64,000 nucleotides of DNA from Planctomycetota bacterium (GCA_022566535.1 JADFIR010000002.1:124001-188000); one strand, 5' to 3'; positions 8,419 to 18,586 are shown, counted from the first letter of the stretch. Numbers and translations: made by a program. The notes: generated by a model from the sequence alone, not told the origin.

Positions 8419-8647
8419 GCGAACCCCCATCGTCGAAGGGCTGCTGACCTACGACCAAGCCGGGAAGCTGCTCGGCGTCACCGGCCGGACTGTCTGGACA
8501 CTGGTTCATCGCGGCGGCCTACCGGCGGTGCCTTTCGGTCACAGCGTCCGCATCGACCCCGCCGACCTGCGGGCCTTCATCGAGCGATCGAAGCAAGGCC
8601 CCGCCTCGGACACCGCCGGAAACGCCGGGGAAGGGGGCAGCCGATGA
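8411..8647 (+). CDS. Excisionase-family helix-turn-helix protein
   Basis: A 78-residue HTH_17 protein of the excisionase/MerR-like type: LTYDQAGKLLGVTGRTVWTL as the helix-turn-helix, then VHRGGLPAVPFGHSVRI as wing, and DPADLRAFIERSK as the final helix. Such proteins direct excision by tyrosine integrases or act as small regulators. It starts inside the preceding HTH gene and ends with an ATGA overlap into the primase-ATPase gene, so it is part of the element operon. Confidence 0.75.
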   Translation: MVERTPIVEGLLTYDQAGKLLGVTGRTVWTLVHRGGLPAVPFGHSVRIDPADLRAFIERSKQGPASDTAGNAGEGGSR

Positions 8648-10728
8648 CCCCTGGACACTGGCGCGAAGTGAAGCGGAATGAGCCCTGCCCCATCTGCGGC
8701 AAGCCCGACTGGTGCGGCCGATCTCACGATGGCGCGATCCGCTGCATGAGGATCGCCGATCCACCGGCGGGGTGGCGCAGACTGAAGACGTGCCCCGATG
8801 GCGGCACGGTCTTCCGCCCGGCAGATGAGCCGAGCTACACCGCGCCGGCCCCGCAGAAGCGATCCAGTGCGGCGAGGGGCCGGCATAGCAGGACCTTCCC
8901 GACTGCCGACATCGCAGCCGCCAATGTTCTGCGAATGATTCAGCAGGAGCACGGCGCGGACTGGGTGCAGGTGGCGACGTTCATCTACAGCGAGGGCCTG
9001 GGGCGAGAGGTGGCGCGCGTGCTGCGCTATGAGCCGCCGGACCGCGGCCCGAAGAAACTGAAGCAACTGCGGCCGATCCATTGCGACGGCGGGAGCTGGT
9101 CAATCGGCGATCCGGCCGGGCAATGGCCGCTGTACCGGCTCACGGAGTTGAACGGCTCGCAGCGCATCTTCATCCTCGAAGGCGAAGGAAAGGCCGATGC
9201 ACTGCGATCGTTTGGACTCATCGCCACGACTTCGGCCCACGGCTCGAAGGCCGCTGCGAAGACGGATTGGCAACCGATGGCCGGCAAAGAGTGCATCATC
9301 CTGCCCGATGAAGACGACGCCGGGCGGCACTATGCCGAAACCGTGGCAAGCATCCTGCATCGACTTCAGCCGCCGGCAATGGCCCGCATCTTACACCTAC
9401 CGGATCTACCGCCCGGCGGCGATATCTGCGAGTTCATCGAGGATCGGCGGACTGACGCAAAGGACGGCCTCGCCATTCGGACGGAGATCTCCGACCTGGC
9501 GGCGCTGGTCCCTGAGCATGTGCCTTCAGCCGGCGACGATCGGGGCGACGGACGGCGTCCGGTCATCGTCCGCTTGGCCGACGTGAAGGCCGAGCCGGTG
9601 CGCTGGCTTTGGCCCGGCCGCATCGCCTTGGGGAAGGTCACGCTTCTCGCCGGCGATCCCGGGCTCGGCAAGAGCTTCATCACCCTGGACATGGCGGCGC
9701 GCGTTTCCAGCGGCACGCCCTGGGCCGACGCGCCAAAGGAACCGAACGAAGTTGGCGGCGTTGTGCTGCTAAGTGCTGAAGACGACGTGGCCGACACGAT
9801 CCGGCCCCGGCTGGACGCGGCGGGCGCGGATGTGTCGCGGATCATCGCGCTTGAGGCCGTGGTCCAACGTGACCCTGAAACCGGCGCTGCGATGCGAACG
9901 CCATTCTGTCTGGCGACCGACCTGCCGGCGCTGGAAACGGCTATCGAGCAAGTGGGCGACTGCCGGCTGGTCGTGATTGACCCGATCACGGCCTACTTGG
10001 GAGCAACCGATTCTCACAAGAATGCCGAGCTGCGCGGGCTGCTCCACCCGCTGGCCGACCTGGCCAGGCGGCGTCGCGTGGCGGTGGTAGCGGTTACGCA
10101 TTTACGCAAGGCCGGCGGGCGGGCGATGTATCGCACGATGGGAAGTCTGGCATTCGTCGCAGCGGCGCGTGCGGTCTGGGTCGTAACGAAGTACAAGGAC
10201 GACCCCAGGCGCCGGTTGGTCCTGCCCGTAAAGAACAACCTAGCCCCGGACATTGGGGGCCTGGCGTATTCGCTGCTGGCCGATGCCGACGGTGTGCCCC
10301 GCGTTGCGTGGGAGGCTGATCCAGTAAACCTCACTGCCGATGATGCCCTGAGCGAAGATGGCGACGATGACGTGCGATCGGAGCGCGAAGCGGCAGCAGA
10401 TTGGCTGCGCGATGCGCTTGCGGCCGGGCCGATGCCCGCGAAGGAGGTGAAGCGCGAAGCCAAAGAGAACAGCATCGCCGAGCGGACGCTGAAACGGGCC
10501 AAAAAGGACATCGGCGCGGAAGCCCGCCGGCTGGGATTCGGAAAGGGTGCGACATGGTTCTGGTCGCTTCCTGGCACCTGGGATGCCCATAGTGGGCCAA
10601 GCGAAGGCATAGAGGGCCAACCCCAAGACGTGGCCCCCAATGGGGAATCTGGCCCCCTATGCGATGACGAGGCGGGCGGCGGCAACCTGGCCTTTCTCCA
10701 AGTTTCGGAAGGTGGAGCTTTACAATGA
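8644..10728 (+). CDS. TOPRIM primase-like / RepA-type AAA ATPase fusion
   Basis: A 694-residue replication-type protein. The N-terminus has a zinc-binding ribbon with C15, C18, C24 and C34 (CPICGKPDWC then RCMR), like primase zinc domains. A TOPRIM domain follows: FILEGEGKADAL near residue 175 and LPDEDDAGRHYA near 219, giving the glutamate and DxD metal ligands. From about residue 310 there is a RepA/AAA_25 ATPase with Walker A AGDPGLGKSF (near 336) and a Walker B-like LVVIDPITAYLG. The C-terminus is a winged-helix-like segment (AKEVKREAKENSIAERTLKR). This organisation is typical of primase-helicases of satellites, plasmids and integrative elements. ATGA overlaps join it to both neighbours. 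Confidence 0.85.
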   Translation: MTPGHWREVKRNEPCPICGKPDWCGRSHDGAIRCMRIADPPAGWRRLKTCPDGGTVFRPADEPSYTAPAPQKRSSAARGRHSRTFPTADIAAANVLRMIQQEHGADWVQVATFIYSEGLGREVARVLRYEPPDRGPKKLKQLRPIHCDGGSWSIGDPAGQWPLYRLTELNGSQRIFILEGEGKADALRSFGLIATTSAHGSKAAAKTDWQPMAGKECIILPDEDDAGRHYAETVASILHRLQPPAMARILHLPDLPPGGDICEFIEDRRTDAKDGLAIRTEISDLAALVPEHVPSAGDDRGDGRRPVIVRLADVKAEPVRWLWPGRIALGKVTLLAGDPGLGKSFITLDMAARVSSGTPWADAPKEPNEVGGVVLLSAEDDVADTIRPRLDAAGADVSRIIALEAVVQRDPETGAAMRTPFCLATDLPALETAIEQVGDCRLVVIDPITAYLGATDSHKNAELRGLLHPLADLARRRRVAVVAVTHLRKAGGRAMYRTMGSLAFVAAARAVWVVTKYKDDPRRRLVLPVKNNLAPDIGGLAYSLLADADGVPRVAWEADPVNLTADDALSEDGDDDVRSEREAAADWLRDALAAGPMPAKEVKREAKENSIAERTLKRAKKDIGAEARRLGFGKGATWFWSLPGTWDAHSGPSEGIEGQPQDVAPNGESGPLCDDEAGGGNLAFLQVSEGGALQ

Positions 10729-10967
10729 AGAAAGTATCGGATACCGTGTCGATCATGTCCAAAATCCACGACGCCATCCGCAAGGCCATCGCCAAGAGCG
10801 AGAAGACTCGCTATCGGCTGTGGCAGGAGACGGGCATATCCCAGGCCCAGCTATGCGAGTTCCTGCACGGCCGGCGCGGCATGAGTATCGAGTATCTGGA
10901 AACGCTGGCCCAGGCCCTTGGGTTGGAAATCACGGTCCGGCCGGCAAAGCGAAAGAAGGGACGCTGA
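10725..10967 (+). CDS. Cro/C1-type HTH regulator
   Basis: An 80-residue XRE-type protein. The helix-turn-helix is in TRYRLWQETGISQAQLCEFL, followed by HGRRGMSIEYLETLAQALGL, the classical helix 4-5 pattern. It overlaps the primase gene by four bases and stops three bases before the integrase, so it is likely the element's repressor or integrase regulator. The palindrome at 8166-8183 is a candidate operator. Confidence 0.8.
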   Translation: MKKVSDTVSIMSKIHDAIRKAIAKSEKTRYRLWQETGISQAQLCEFLHGRRGMSIEYLETLAQALGLEITVRPAKRKKGR

Positions 10968-10970
10968 ATC

Positions 10971-12275
10971 ATGGCGAGCATTAGCAATGATCCGAACGGC
11001 CGGCGGCGCATTCTGTTCGTCGGTGCAGACGGCAAGCGAAAGCCAATCCGGCTAGGGAAGGTCTCGCTTCGGCACGCCGAATCGGTCAAGGTGAAGGTGG
11101 AGGACCTTGTTTCCGCCAGCATCACCGGCCATCCGCCGGCCGACGAAACTACACGATGGCTAGGCAAGCTGGATGCATCCCTGTACGACAAATTGGCGCG
11201 CGTGGGCCTGACCCAGCCACGAGAATCGGCGACGCTCGCCGAGTTCACCCGCAACTACATCGACAGCCGTTCCGACGTGAAGCCGGGGACCATCAGGAAC
11301 CTTGAGCAATGCCGCGCGTACCTGCTCGAATGCTTCGATGAGGCCCATGCGCTTCGTGCCTTCACCGCCGGCGACGCCGAAGATTTCCGACTACACATGG
11401 TCCGCACCGGCCGGGCGGACAATACAACCCGGCGCGCGATAGGCCGTGCGCGTCAGTTCTTCACGGCGGCGAAGCGCCGTGGGCTGATCCAAGAGAATCC
11501 CTTCGAGGGCATCCCGGCGTCCGTTCGCGCGAATACCGAGCGCTTCTACTTCATCAGCCGACGCGAGGCCCAGCGGGTCTTGGACGCCTGCCCCGATGCG
11601 CAGTGGCGTCTGATCTTCGCCTTGGCGCGTTTCGGCGGCCTGCGCTGCCCGTCCGAAGTACTCGCCCTGACTTGGGATGATGTGAACTGGGAGCAGAACC
11701 GCATCCGTGTCCCCAGCCCGAAGACGGAGCACAACGAAGGGGGCGGCAGCCGGATCATTCCGCTGTTCCCGGAGTTGCGGCCACACCTGCTAGAAGCATT
11801 CGACGAAGCCGAACCGGGAACGCAATACGTCATCACACGCTGCCGCGACAGCCGGACGAACTTGCGGACACAGATGCACCGGATCATACGCCGGGCCGGC
11901 TTGGAGCCGTGGCCGAAGACGTTCCAGAACCTTCGCAGCACGCGGGAGACGGAGCTAGCCGAGCAGTTCCCGATGCACGTGATCTGCAAGTGGATCGGCA
12001 ACAGCCAGCCAGTGGCCGCCCAGCACTACCTGCAACTGACTGATGAGCACTTCGAGCGGGCCATTGAGCCCGCAGCGGTAGGGGGCACACAGGCGGCGCA
12101 GAATGCGGCGCAGCAACCGCACGAAGCCACCGGAAATGGCACGAAGCCCACGCCGTTGGCTGATCCTGGAAGCCCTGTTTCTTCCGGCGATTTCAGCGGA
12201 GTTCCAGCGATTGCGGGATACTTCACTGGCGAGAAAGCACCCCGTAGGGGATTCGAACCCCTGTTACCAGGATGA
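10971..12275 (+). CDS. Tyrosine recombinase (integrase)
   Basis: A 434-residue phage-type integrase. A SAM-like core-binding domain lies at about residues 85-180 (TLAEFTRNYIDSRSDVKPGT) and the catalytic domain at about 185-360: box I arginine in ARFGGLRCPSEVLALTW, the second arginine in FQNLRSTRETELAE, and the nucleophile tyrosine in AAQHYLQLTDEHF. In box II the usual histidine two residues before the arginine is asparagine here. A low-complexity tail leads to RRGFEPLLPG, codons read antisense through the 3' half of the tRNA-Glu gene, so the stop codon lies inside the attachment site. The integrase therefore marks the right end of an element inserted at tRNA-Glu. Confidence 0.9.
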   Translation: MASISNDPNGRRRILFVGADGKRKPIRLGKVSLRHAESVKVKVEDLVSASITGHPPADETTRWLGKLDASLYDKLARVGLTQPRESATLAEFTRNYIDSRSDVKPGTIRNLEQCRAYLLECFDEAHALRAFTAGDAEDFRLHMVRTGRADNTTRRAIGRARQFFTAAKRRGLIQENPFEGIPASVRANTERFYFISRREAQRVLDACPDAQWRLIFALARFGGLRCPSEVLALTWDDVNWEQNRIRVPSPKTEHNEGGGSRIIPLFPELRPHLLEAFDEAEPGTQYVITRCRDSRTNLRTQMHRIIRRAGLEPWPKTFQNLRSTRETELAEQFPMHVICKWIGNSQPVAAQHYLQLTDEHFERAIEPAAVGGTQAAQNAAQQPHEATGNGTKPTPLADPGSPVSSGDFSGVPAIAGYFTGEKAPRRGFEPLLPG

Positions 12276-12310
12276 GAACCTGGCGTCCTGGGCCTCTAGA
12301 CGAACGGGGC
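12238..12310 (-). tRNA. tRNA-Glu (anticodon CTC)
   Basis: The minus strand folds as a complete cloverleaf: acceptor GCCCCGT/ACGGGGT, D arm with TCGTCTAGAGG, anticodon stem CCAGG/CCTGG around the loop TTCTCAT giving CTC, and a T arm AGGGG-TTCGAAT-CCCCT. The discriminator base is G and CCA is not encoded. The sequence resembles bacterial tRNA-Glu strongly. Its 3' half is also the integrase attachment site: codons of the plus-strand integrase run 37 bases into it without breaking the fold. Confidence 0.92.
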
Positions 12311-12337
12311 AACGAGGTCCTCTCATAGCGCATGGTT

Positions 12338-12365
12338 AGACTACGGCAACCCCTTGTGAGGTCAA
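12338..12365 (-). promoter_or_regulatory. Candidate promoter of tRNA-Glu
   Basis: On the minus strand TTGACC (12360-12365) and TAGTCT (12338-12343) are separated by 16 bases and lie 28 bases before the tRNA 5' end. This matches a sigma-70 arrangement with a short leader. Confidence 0.4.
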
Positions 12366-12510
12366 GTGGATACCAATCACTCAAGGCATGGATGGGCATG
12401 AGTTGCGCAGACCTACTGGGCGGTTGATTCTCGCCGAGTTTGCCATAGCATGACCCGGCAAAGCTCAGGTTCTCCGGCAGCGCGAGAGCGCTGCTGATGG
12501 AGTTTCCATC

Positions 12511-13416
12511 ATGCTCCCCAAGGCCCCTGCTCGTTCGGGCCAGGTCGGCTTTCTTTTCGTGCCGCCGTATCGCGTCCAGGGCATCAGCATTGCCGGCGAG
12601 CAGACGGTCGTGCAGATCCCCGAGCTGGACGTCGCGTTCGATATCGGGATGTGTCCGCGCATCGCGCTGAGTTCGCCGTATGTCGCCCTGACCCATGGTC
12701 ACATGGATCACGTCGGGGGGCTGCCATACTACTTCAGTCAACGAGTATTCCAGCGAATGGGCACGGGAAAGTGCGTCTGTCACGCCCGGCTGGCCGATGC
12801 TCTACACACGATGATGCAGAGCTGGGAGGCGCTGGAGGGCCAGCGAACACCGTACGAGCTCATCCCCCTGGAGGCGGATCAGCAGATTGAGGTCAAGAAC
12901 AACATCTTCCTGCGGGCCATCGAGGTCAGCCATGCGCTGGGGGCCATGGGCTACGCGCTGATCGAGCGGCGCAGCAAGCTCAAGCCAGAGTATCTAGACT
13001 ACCCTCAGGAACGGCTGCGGGAGCTCAAAGGGAGCGGCGTCCAGATCACCCGATCACTTGAAATCCCGCTGGTCGCGTACACCGGCGATACGGAACTCGG
13101 CCCATATCTCTTCCGGGATGAATTTGCCGCGGCGAAGATCGTCATTTGTGAATGCACTTTCTTCGAACCGGACCACGAACGGCGGGCTCGGGTTGGTAAA
13201 CACTTGCACCTTCAAGACCTAGCGAAGTTGCTCAAGGTCTGGCAGGCCGAGGCGGTCATCCTCGTACACCTGTCACGCCGGACCAACCTCGCCGAGGCCC
13301 ACGACCTATTGATCTCCACGGTCGGCGAAGAGGAATCTGCGCGAATTCACTTCCTGATGGACCACCGGGCGAACCGCCAACGGTATGAACGGCAACAGAT
13401 TGAAGTGACCGCCTAA
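12511..13416 (+). CDS. MBL-fold ribonuclease Z-like protein
   Basis: A 301-residue metallo-beta-lactamase-fold protein. The zinc motif THGHMDHVGGLPYY (H62, H64, D66, H67) is followed by a second histidine region AIEVSHALGAMGYAL and an AYTGDTE strand holding the bridging aspartate, the order of tRNase Z and related phosphodiesterases. RNase Z makes the tRNA 3' end before CCA addition, which fits a genome whose tRNA-Glu lacks encoded CCA. It is close to the length of short tRNase Z but the exosite arm is not obvious, so another MBL hydrolase remains possible. Confidence 0.75.
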   Translation: MLPKAPARSGQVGFLFVPPYRVQGISIAGEQTVVQIPELDVAFDIGMCPRIALSSPYVALTHGHMDHVGGLPYYFSQRVFQRMGTGKCVCHARLADALHTMMQSWEALEGQRTPYELIPLEADQQIEVKNNIFLRAIEVSHALGAMGYALIERRSKLKPEYLDYPQERLRELKGSGVQITRSLEIPLVAYTGDTELGPYLFRDEFAAAKIVICECTFFEPDHERRARVGKHLHLQDLAKLLKVWQAEAVILVHLSRRTNLAEAHDLLISTVGEEESARIHFLMDHRANRQRYERQQIEVTA

Positions 13417-13605
13417 CGTGTCGGCGGCGACGTGTCCCGCGAAACTTCAATCGGGCGGTTGACGGCCTCGGCATGTCGCCGTAGATTCCGCATCGGATGT
13501 GGCGCACGCGCGTCCGATGAACGAAACTTGATCGGCTGGTGGGCTTCGCTGGAGCGGTCAGCGCAAAAAACGAAGCGTCGGGCGAGTCCCCGGGAGGCAG
13601 GACCG

Positions 13606-14976
13606 ATGGGGCAAGCGGACCCGCATGTGTGGGATGCCATTCTCGCGCAGTTGCGAGTTGCCAACCCAACCACGTGGCGCCGATGGTTCGAGGACATCGA
13701 GCCACTGGAGCTCGCGGCTGGGACACTCAAGCTGCTGGTGCGAGAACCTGTACAGTTGAAATACCTGCAGCAGCGCTGCAAGCAGCAGTTCACGGAAGCT
13801 GCCCAGGCGGTCATGGAGCTGCTAGTCGCGGTGCGGTTTGTCGGCGAGGCGGACCTCGAGCAACCCGTTGCGGCCGGGCCCAGCGACGGGGCTACTGCGG
13901 CAGCACACGATCCGCTCTCCCACCCACCTCAATGCGAGGGGTTTGATGACGAGATGCTCATCTGCCCTGACTATTTGTTTGAGAACTTTGTGGTCGGTCC
14001 GGGCAACGAGTTGGCCCACGCCGCAGCCATCGCTGTCGCCCGCAAACCCGGGTGGGTGTACAACCCATTCTTCATCCACGGAGGTGTTGGGCTGGGCAAG
14101 ACCCACCTGCTGCAAGCCATCTGCCAAGCGGCCATGTATGGTAGTCCAGACTTTCGAATCTACTACACTTCGTGCGACGGGTTCATCAACCAGTTCGTCG
14201 GGGCCGTCGGAGCTGGGCGGATGGACGACTTCCGGCATCGCTACCGTCACGTTGAGATGCTTGTGATCGATGACATCCATGGATTATCGAGTCGGGAGCG
14301 GACGCAGGAGGAGTTCTTCCACACCTTCAACAGCCTCTACCAGGCCGGCAAACAAATCGTGCTCAGCTCTGATGCCGCCCCAAACGAGATCCCAGCGCTC
14401 GAGGAGCGACTCACCAGCCGGTTCAACTGCGGGTTAGTGGCTGAAATCCAAAGGCCCGCCTTCGAAACGCGGATCGCGATCCTCAAGACCAAAGCCGCGC
14501 TGCGCAGGATCACCCTATCCAACGACGTCGCTAGCTACCTCGCGGCAAAGATCGACACCAACGTCCGGGAGCTCGAGGGCGCGATCACCATGATGCAGGG
14601 TCTTGCCGCCATCAACAATGGTCCTCTGAACCTTGAACTCGCTAAACGCGCCGTTGGTGAGAAAAATGGCTCCAGCGACACACAACTGCCGACCATCCAG
14701 GACATTGTTGACACGGTCACGAGCCATTACGGCGTCAAGCTCAGTGATCTACTGTCGAAGCGCCGCCACCGATCCATCGCGATGCCCCGCCAAGTCTGCA
14801 TGTGGCTGGCTCGCAAGCACACCCGCTACAGCCTTCAAGAGATCGGCGGATACTTCGGGGGCAGAGATCACACAACTGTCATGCACGCAGTCAAAGCTGT
14901 CAATATGAAGCGTGGTAAAGATTCCACAATCGACCAGGATGTGACTCAAGTCGAGCAACAGCTCCTTGCACCATAG
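13606..14976 (+). CDS. dnaA: Chromosomal replication initiator DnaA
   Basis: A 456-residue DnaA. Domain I (residues 1-80) has WRRWFEDIEPLELAAGTLKL; domain III carries Walker A GGVGLGKTHLL (near 158) and Walker B MLVIDDIHGL (near 218), and domain IV the signature GGRDHTTVMHAVKAV (near 418) that contacts the DnaA box. DnaA binds origin boxes and opens DNA in its ATP form. I use ATG 13606, preceded by AGGCAGG, instead of the open frame from 13432, whose codons are arginine-rich and unlike DnaA. No dnaN follows; mutM lies convergent after a 354-base gap. Confidence 0.95.
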   Translation: MGQADPHVWDAILAQLRVANPTTWRRWFEDIEPLELAAGTLKLLVREPVQLKYLQQRCKQQFTEAAQAVMELLVAVRFVGEADLEQPVAAGPSDGATAAAHDPLSHPPQCEGFDDEMLICPDYLFENFVVGPGNELAHAAAIAVARKPGWVYNPFFIHGGVGLGKTHLLQAICQAAMYGSPDFRIYYTSCDGFINQFVGAVGAGRMDDFRHRYRHVEMLVIDDIHGLSSRERTQEEFFHTFNSLYQAGKQIVLSSDAAPNEIPALEERLTSRFNCGLVAEIQRPAFETRIAILKTKAALRRITLSNDVASYLAAKIDTNVRELEGAITMMQGLAAINNGPLNLELAKRAVGEKNGSSDTQLPTIQDIVDTVTSHYGVKLSDLLSKRRHRSIAMPRQVCMWLARKHTRYSLQEIGGYFGGRDHTTVMHAVKAVNMKRGKDSTIDQDVTQVEQQLLAP

Positions 14977-15330
14977 ACGTTGCTTCACCAGCAGTCGATC
15001 CTCACCTACAGGCGTCACCTGCCAGCCCCCAGGAATGTGGAACGCCTGCCGCCTGCCGCTGAATGAGTCTGGTTCTCACGTCGGTACGCGCGTCGAGCGC
15101 CCGGCCACCTACCATGCCCGCCGCTATTCTTGCTCAGCAACAAGCACCCAGCGCCCTCCTGCGCCAGCTAACTGACAGGCTCCCAACACAGCAGGATCAC
15201 TCCTAACCCTTTGACGTCTTGTATTTATAAGACAATCCAGGCTATATCCACAATAAGACAACGCTCACCCCGAGTATGGTGAAGGGTATTTATTACCTAT
15301 AGGAGAAGTGACCTGAACATCGCTTGACCT
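14977..15330. other. AT-richer gap after dnaA, possible origin
   Basis: A 354-base gap between convergent dnaA and mutM. From about 15205 it is clearly richer in A and T. It holds ATATCCACA (15244-15252), one mismatch from the DnaA box TTATCCACA; the nonamer ATAAGACAA twice (15227-15235 and 15253-15261); and a small inverted repeat GTCTT/AAGAC (15216-15233). Only one near-consensus DnaA box is visible, so origin function is uncertain. No gene seen. Confidence 0.3.
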
Positions 15331-16272
15331 TCATTTCGCAGGCATCTTGTTTATGTGGTCGATGGCCGTTCGCACACCCGTTCGGTTGTTTGAAGGCCAT
15401 CGCACACGCGGCCCATTGAAGATACGTTGGCATTTTGGGCAGACTATGGTCGTCCGCTGGATTACCTTGATTGACTGGAGTTGTTGGCCGCAGCGGAGGC
15501 AGGGCTGCAATGGTCGCCCGTAGACCTGGTGGCATTTGGCAAAGCTGCCGGGCTGGCCGTGACCATCGATGTAGTCGTGCGTGGTGGAACCACCTGCGGC
15601 GATTGCGCGGCGGAGAATGGAATGGATTGTGTGGGCCAGGGTGCGATAGTCCATCGTGGAGATTGAGTTGGAGATCGAGAGCGGGTGGATCTGAGCGGCA
15701 AAAAGGATTTCGTCAGCATAGATATTGCCGATCCCTGCCACGACGTGCTGGTCGAGGAGAGCGGCTTTGATAGGGCGACGCGTCTGGCAGAGGCGGCGTC
15801 TGAGCGTTTGCGTACCTATCGACAAGGCGTCCGGGCCCAGGCGCGACCATCGTGTGGCGTGCAGTGCCTTGGTGGATGGGAAGGTCCAGAGGCCGCCAAA
15901 GCGGCGGGGGTCGCGGAAGACCAACCGGCCGGAGATTGTCGGTGAGTCGATCCACCAGATACAGTGCACGTGGTCGCGGCGCTGAAGGTGAAGACGTGAA
16001 GGCTGGTACCAAAGCTGGCCGGACATGCCCAGATGCACACAGATCAAGGGCCCGGTGCCTGAGTTGATCGTCAATTCCTTGCCGTGCCGAGTAAGCGATT
16101 CGATTGTGTCGCCGAGCAGGAGATCCCTGCGCTTGGTCCGGTGGTGGGAGCCGTCGCAGGTGAAGCTGTGGGCGACATCGCGTCGTAGCAGACGCACCTG
16201 CCGGACCCGAGCACCGACGAGCACCGGCTCTAGAGATCGTCTTAGATGCTCTATCTCCGGTAGCTCGGGCAA
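15331..16272 (-). CDS. mutM: Formamidopyrimidine-DNA glycosylase
   Basis: A 313-residue Fpg/MutM base-excision enzyme that removes 8-oxoguanine and other oxidised purines and cleaves the abasic strand. The N-terminus PELPEIEHLRRSLEP gives the catalytic proline and glutamate after methionine removal; RHGKELTI holds the conserved beta-lysine; GIGNIYADEILF is the helix-two-turn-helix asparagine region; and a zinc finger CLRCG...CPKCQ ends the fold (about 260-285). A basic tail of about 25 residues follows and is longer than usual. It is divergent to the MoxR operon with a 144-base intergenic region. Confidence 0.93.
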   Translation of the reverse strand: MPELPEIEHLRRSLEPVLVGARVRQVRLLRRDVAHSFTCDGSHHRTKRRDLLLGDTIESLTRHGKELTINSGTGPLICVHLGMSGQLWYQPSRLHLQRRDHVHCIWWIDSPTISGRLVFRDPRRFGGLWTFPSTKALHATRWSRLGPDALSIGTQTLRRRLCQTRRPIKAALLDQHVVAGIGNIYADEILFAAQIHPLSISNSISTMDYRTLAHTIHSILRRAIAAGGSTTHDYIDGHGQPGSFAKCHQVYGRPLQPCLRCGQQLQSIKVIQRTTIVCPKCQRIFNGPRVRWPSNNRTGVRTAIDHINKMPAK

Positions 16273-16416
16273 CAGCTACGCATCCAACCTAGAAACAGTT
16301 GAGGTGATGTCACAGACCGCCGAGAGGACAAGGAAGCAGCGGGAGTATACTCAAAGTGGCCGTGGGAGCTTGGGGGCGAATCGCAGCCCAGAGCAATCCA
16401 TCATGGGAGGTTGGTG

Positions 16417-17493
<1,077 letters not shown>

Positions 17494-17535
17494 GCGATCC
17501 TCCAAACGGCGGTCGCGACGCTGAAGGATCCCTCG

Positions 17536-18510
17536 ATGGCAGAGACCAAGAACATTCGAGCTGAGCAGTATCTAGCTCCTGAAACGCTTGCGCAGCTTTC
17601 GCCGTTTGAGCTGCGAGCGAAGATGATCGTCGAGGGGGTGATGAGCGGTACCCACCGCTCCCCGTACCAGGGCATGGCGGTCGAATTCGCCGAGCACCGC
17701 CAGTACGTCGCGGGCGATGATCTGAGGCACCTGGACTGGAAGGTGTACGGCCGGTCGGACAAGCTGTACATCAAGCAGTACCAGCAGGAGACGACCCTCG
17801 ACGTCGTTCTGCTTGTGGATGCCTCCGCGTCCATGAGCTACGGGTCGCTGGCGGTGAAGAGCGGATGGGGAGGCACCACAGCCAGCCGCCGCCGCACGGT
17901 ATGGACGAAGTACGATCACGCGACAGCGGTCGCTGCCGCAATCGCCTATCTGTGTCTGCATCAGCAGGATCGCATAGGTCTGGTGGTCTTCGCCGACGAG
18001 ATTCGAACCATCGTGGGTCGTAGCGGCACCCGTCCGCAGTGGAGGCGGATTGTCAACGCCCTGAGCGGTGAGCCGGTCGAAGCGACAACAAACTTGGCCA
18101 AGGTAACCGATCAGGTGGTCTCCAAGATCAGCAACCGTGCGCTGTTCGTGATCATTTCGGACCTGTTCGACGACCTGGAGTCGATCCGCCAGGCGCTCGC
18201 GCGGTTTCGCCACCGCCGCCACGATGTCATCGTGCTTCAGACGCTCGACCGGGAGGAGATGAGGTTCGGTTTTTCTCAACCGGCGCCGTTCGAAGGGCTG
18301 GAGGGCGAGGGGAAAGTGCGTATCGATCCACGAGCGCTGCGCAGCGGTTACCTCGAGGCGTTGTCGAATCACATCGACGCCGTGAGCAGGATTGCGCTGG
18401 GGTTCGGATTCGACTATCACCGCCTCGACACGCACGAGTCGGTCGGGCCGGCGCTGTCCTACCTGCTTGCGCGCCGCAATGTGCAGAGCAAGCGGAGCAA
18501 AGCCGGATGA
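17536..18510 (+). CDS. DUF58 / VWA-like domain protein
   Basis: A 324-residue DUF58 protein. It has the family signature GDDLRHLDWKVYGRSDKLYI (residues 67-86), then a VWA-like core LLVDASASMSYGS with an intact DxSxS metal site and FVIISDLFDDLESI. The known partner of MoxR ATPases is of this type. It is cytosolic by sequence and lies 42 bases after moxR. The likely role is to present substrates to, or be regulated by, the MoxR ring. Confidence 0.92.
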   Translation: MAETKNIRAEQYLAPETLAQLSPFELRAKMIVEGVMSGTHRSPYQGMAVEFAEHRQYVAGDDLRHLDWKVYGRSDKLYIKQYQQETTLDVVLLVDASASMSYGSLAVKSGWGGTTASRRRTVWTKYDHATAVAAAIAYLCLHQQDRIGLVVFADEIRTIVGRSGTRPQWRRIVNALSGEPVEATTNLAKVTDQVVSKISNRALFVIISDLFDDLESIRQALARFRHRRHDVIVLQTLDREEMRFGFSQPAPFEGLEGEGKVRIDPRALRSGYLEALSNHIDAVSRIALGFGFDYHRLDTHESVGPALSYLLARRNVQSKRSKAG

Positions 18511-18586
18511 AGCGCGATGCCGTCAGCCATGATGTTCGGGGTTTGCGATCGGTGAGGTCGGTCTGTCTGGGCTCGGAACCCCGCCG

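Noticed and set aside
1-12237. Second copy of the tRNA-Glu 3' end as left attachment site
   Set aside because: I looked for the T-arm sequence to the left and saw only a nine-base chance match near 8414; the left end is either outside the window or too diverged.
12223-12783. Long minus-strand frame across tRNA-Glu and the RNase Z start
   Set aside because: It overlaps an intact tRNA gene and the N-terminus of a recognisable MBL protein; its codons show no protein family.
13432-13605. 58-codon extension of DnaA
   Set aside because: Arginine-rich and unlike DnaA domain I; the ATG at 13606 has a ribosome binding site and family-like N-terminus.
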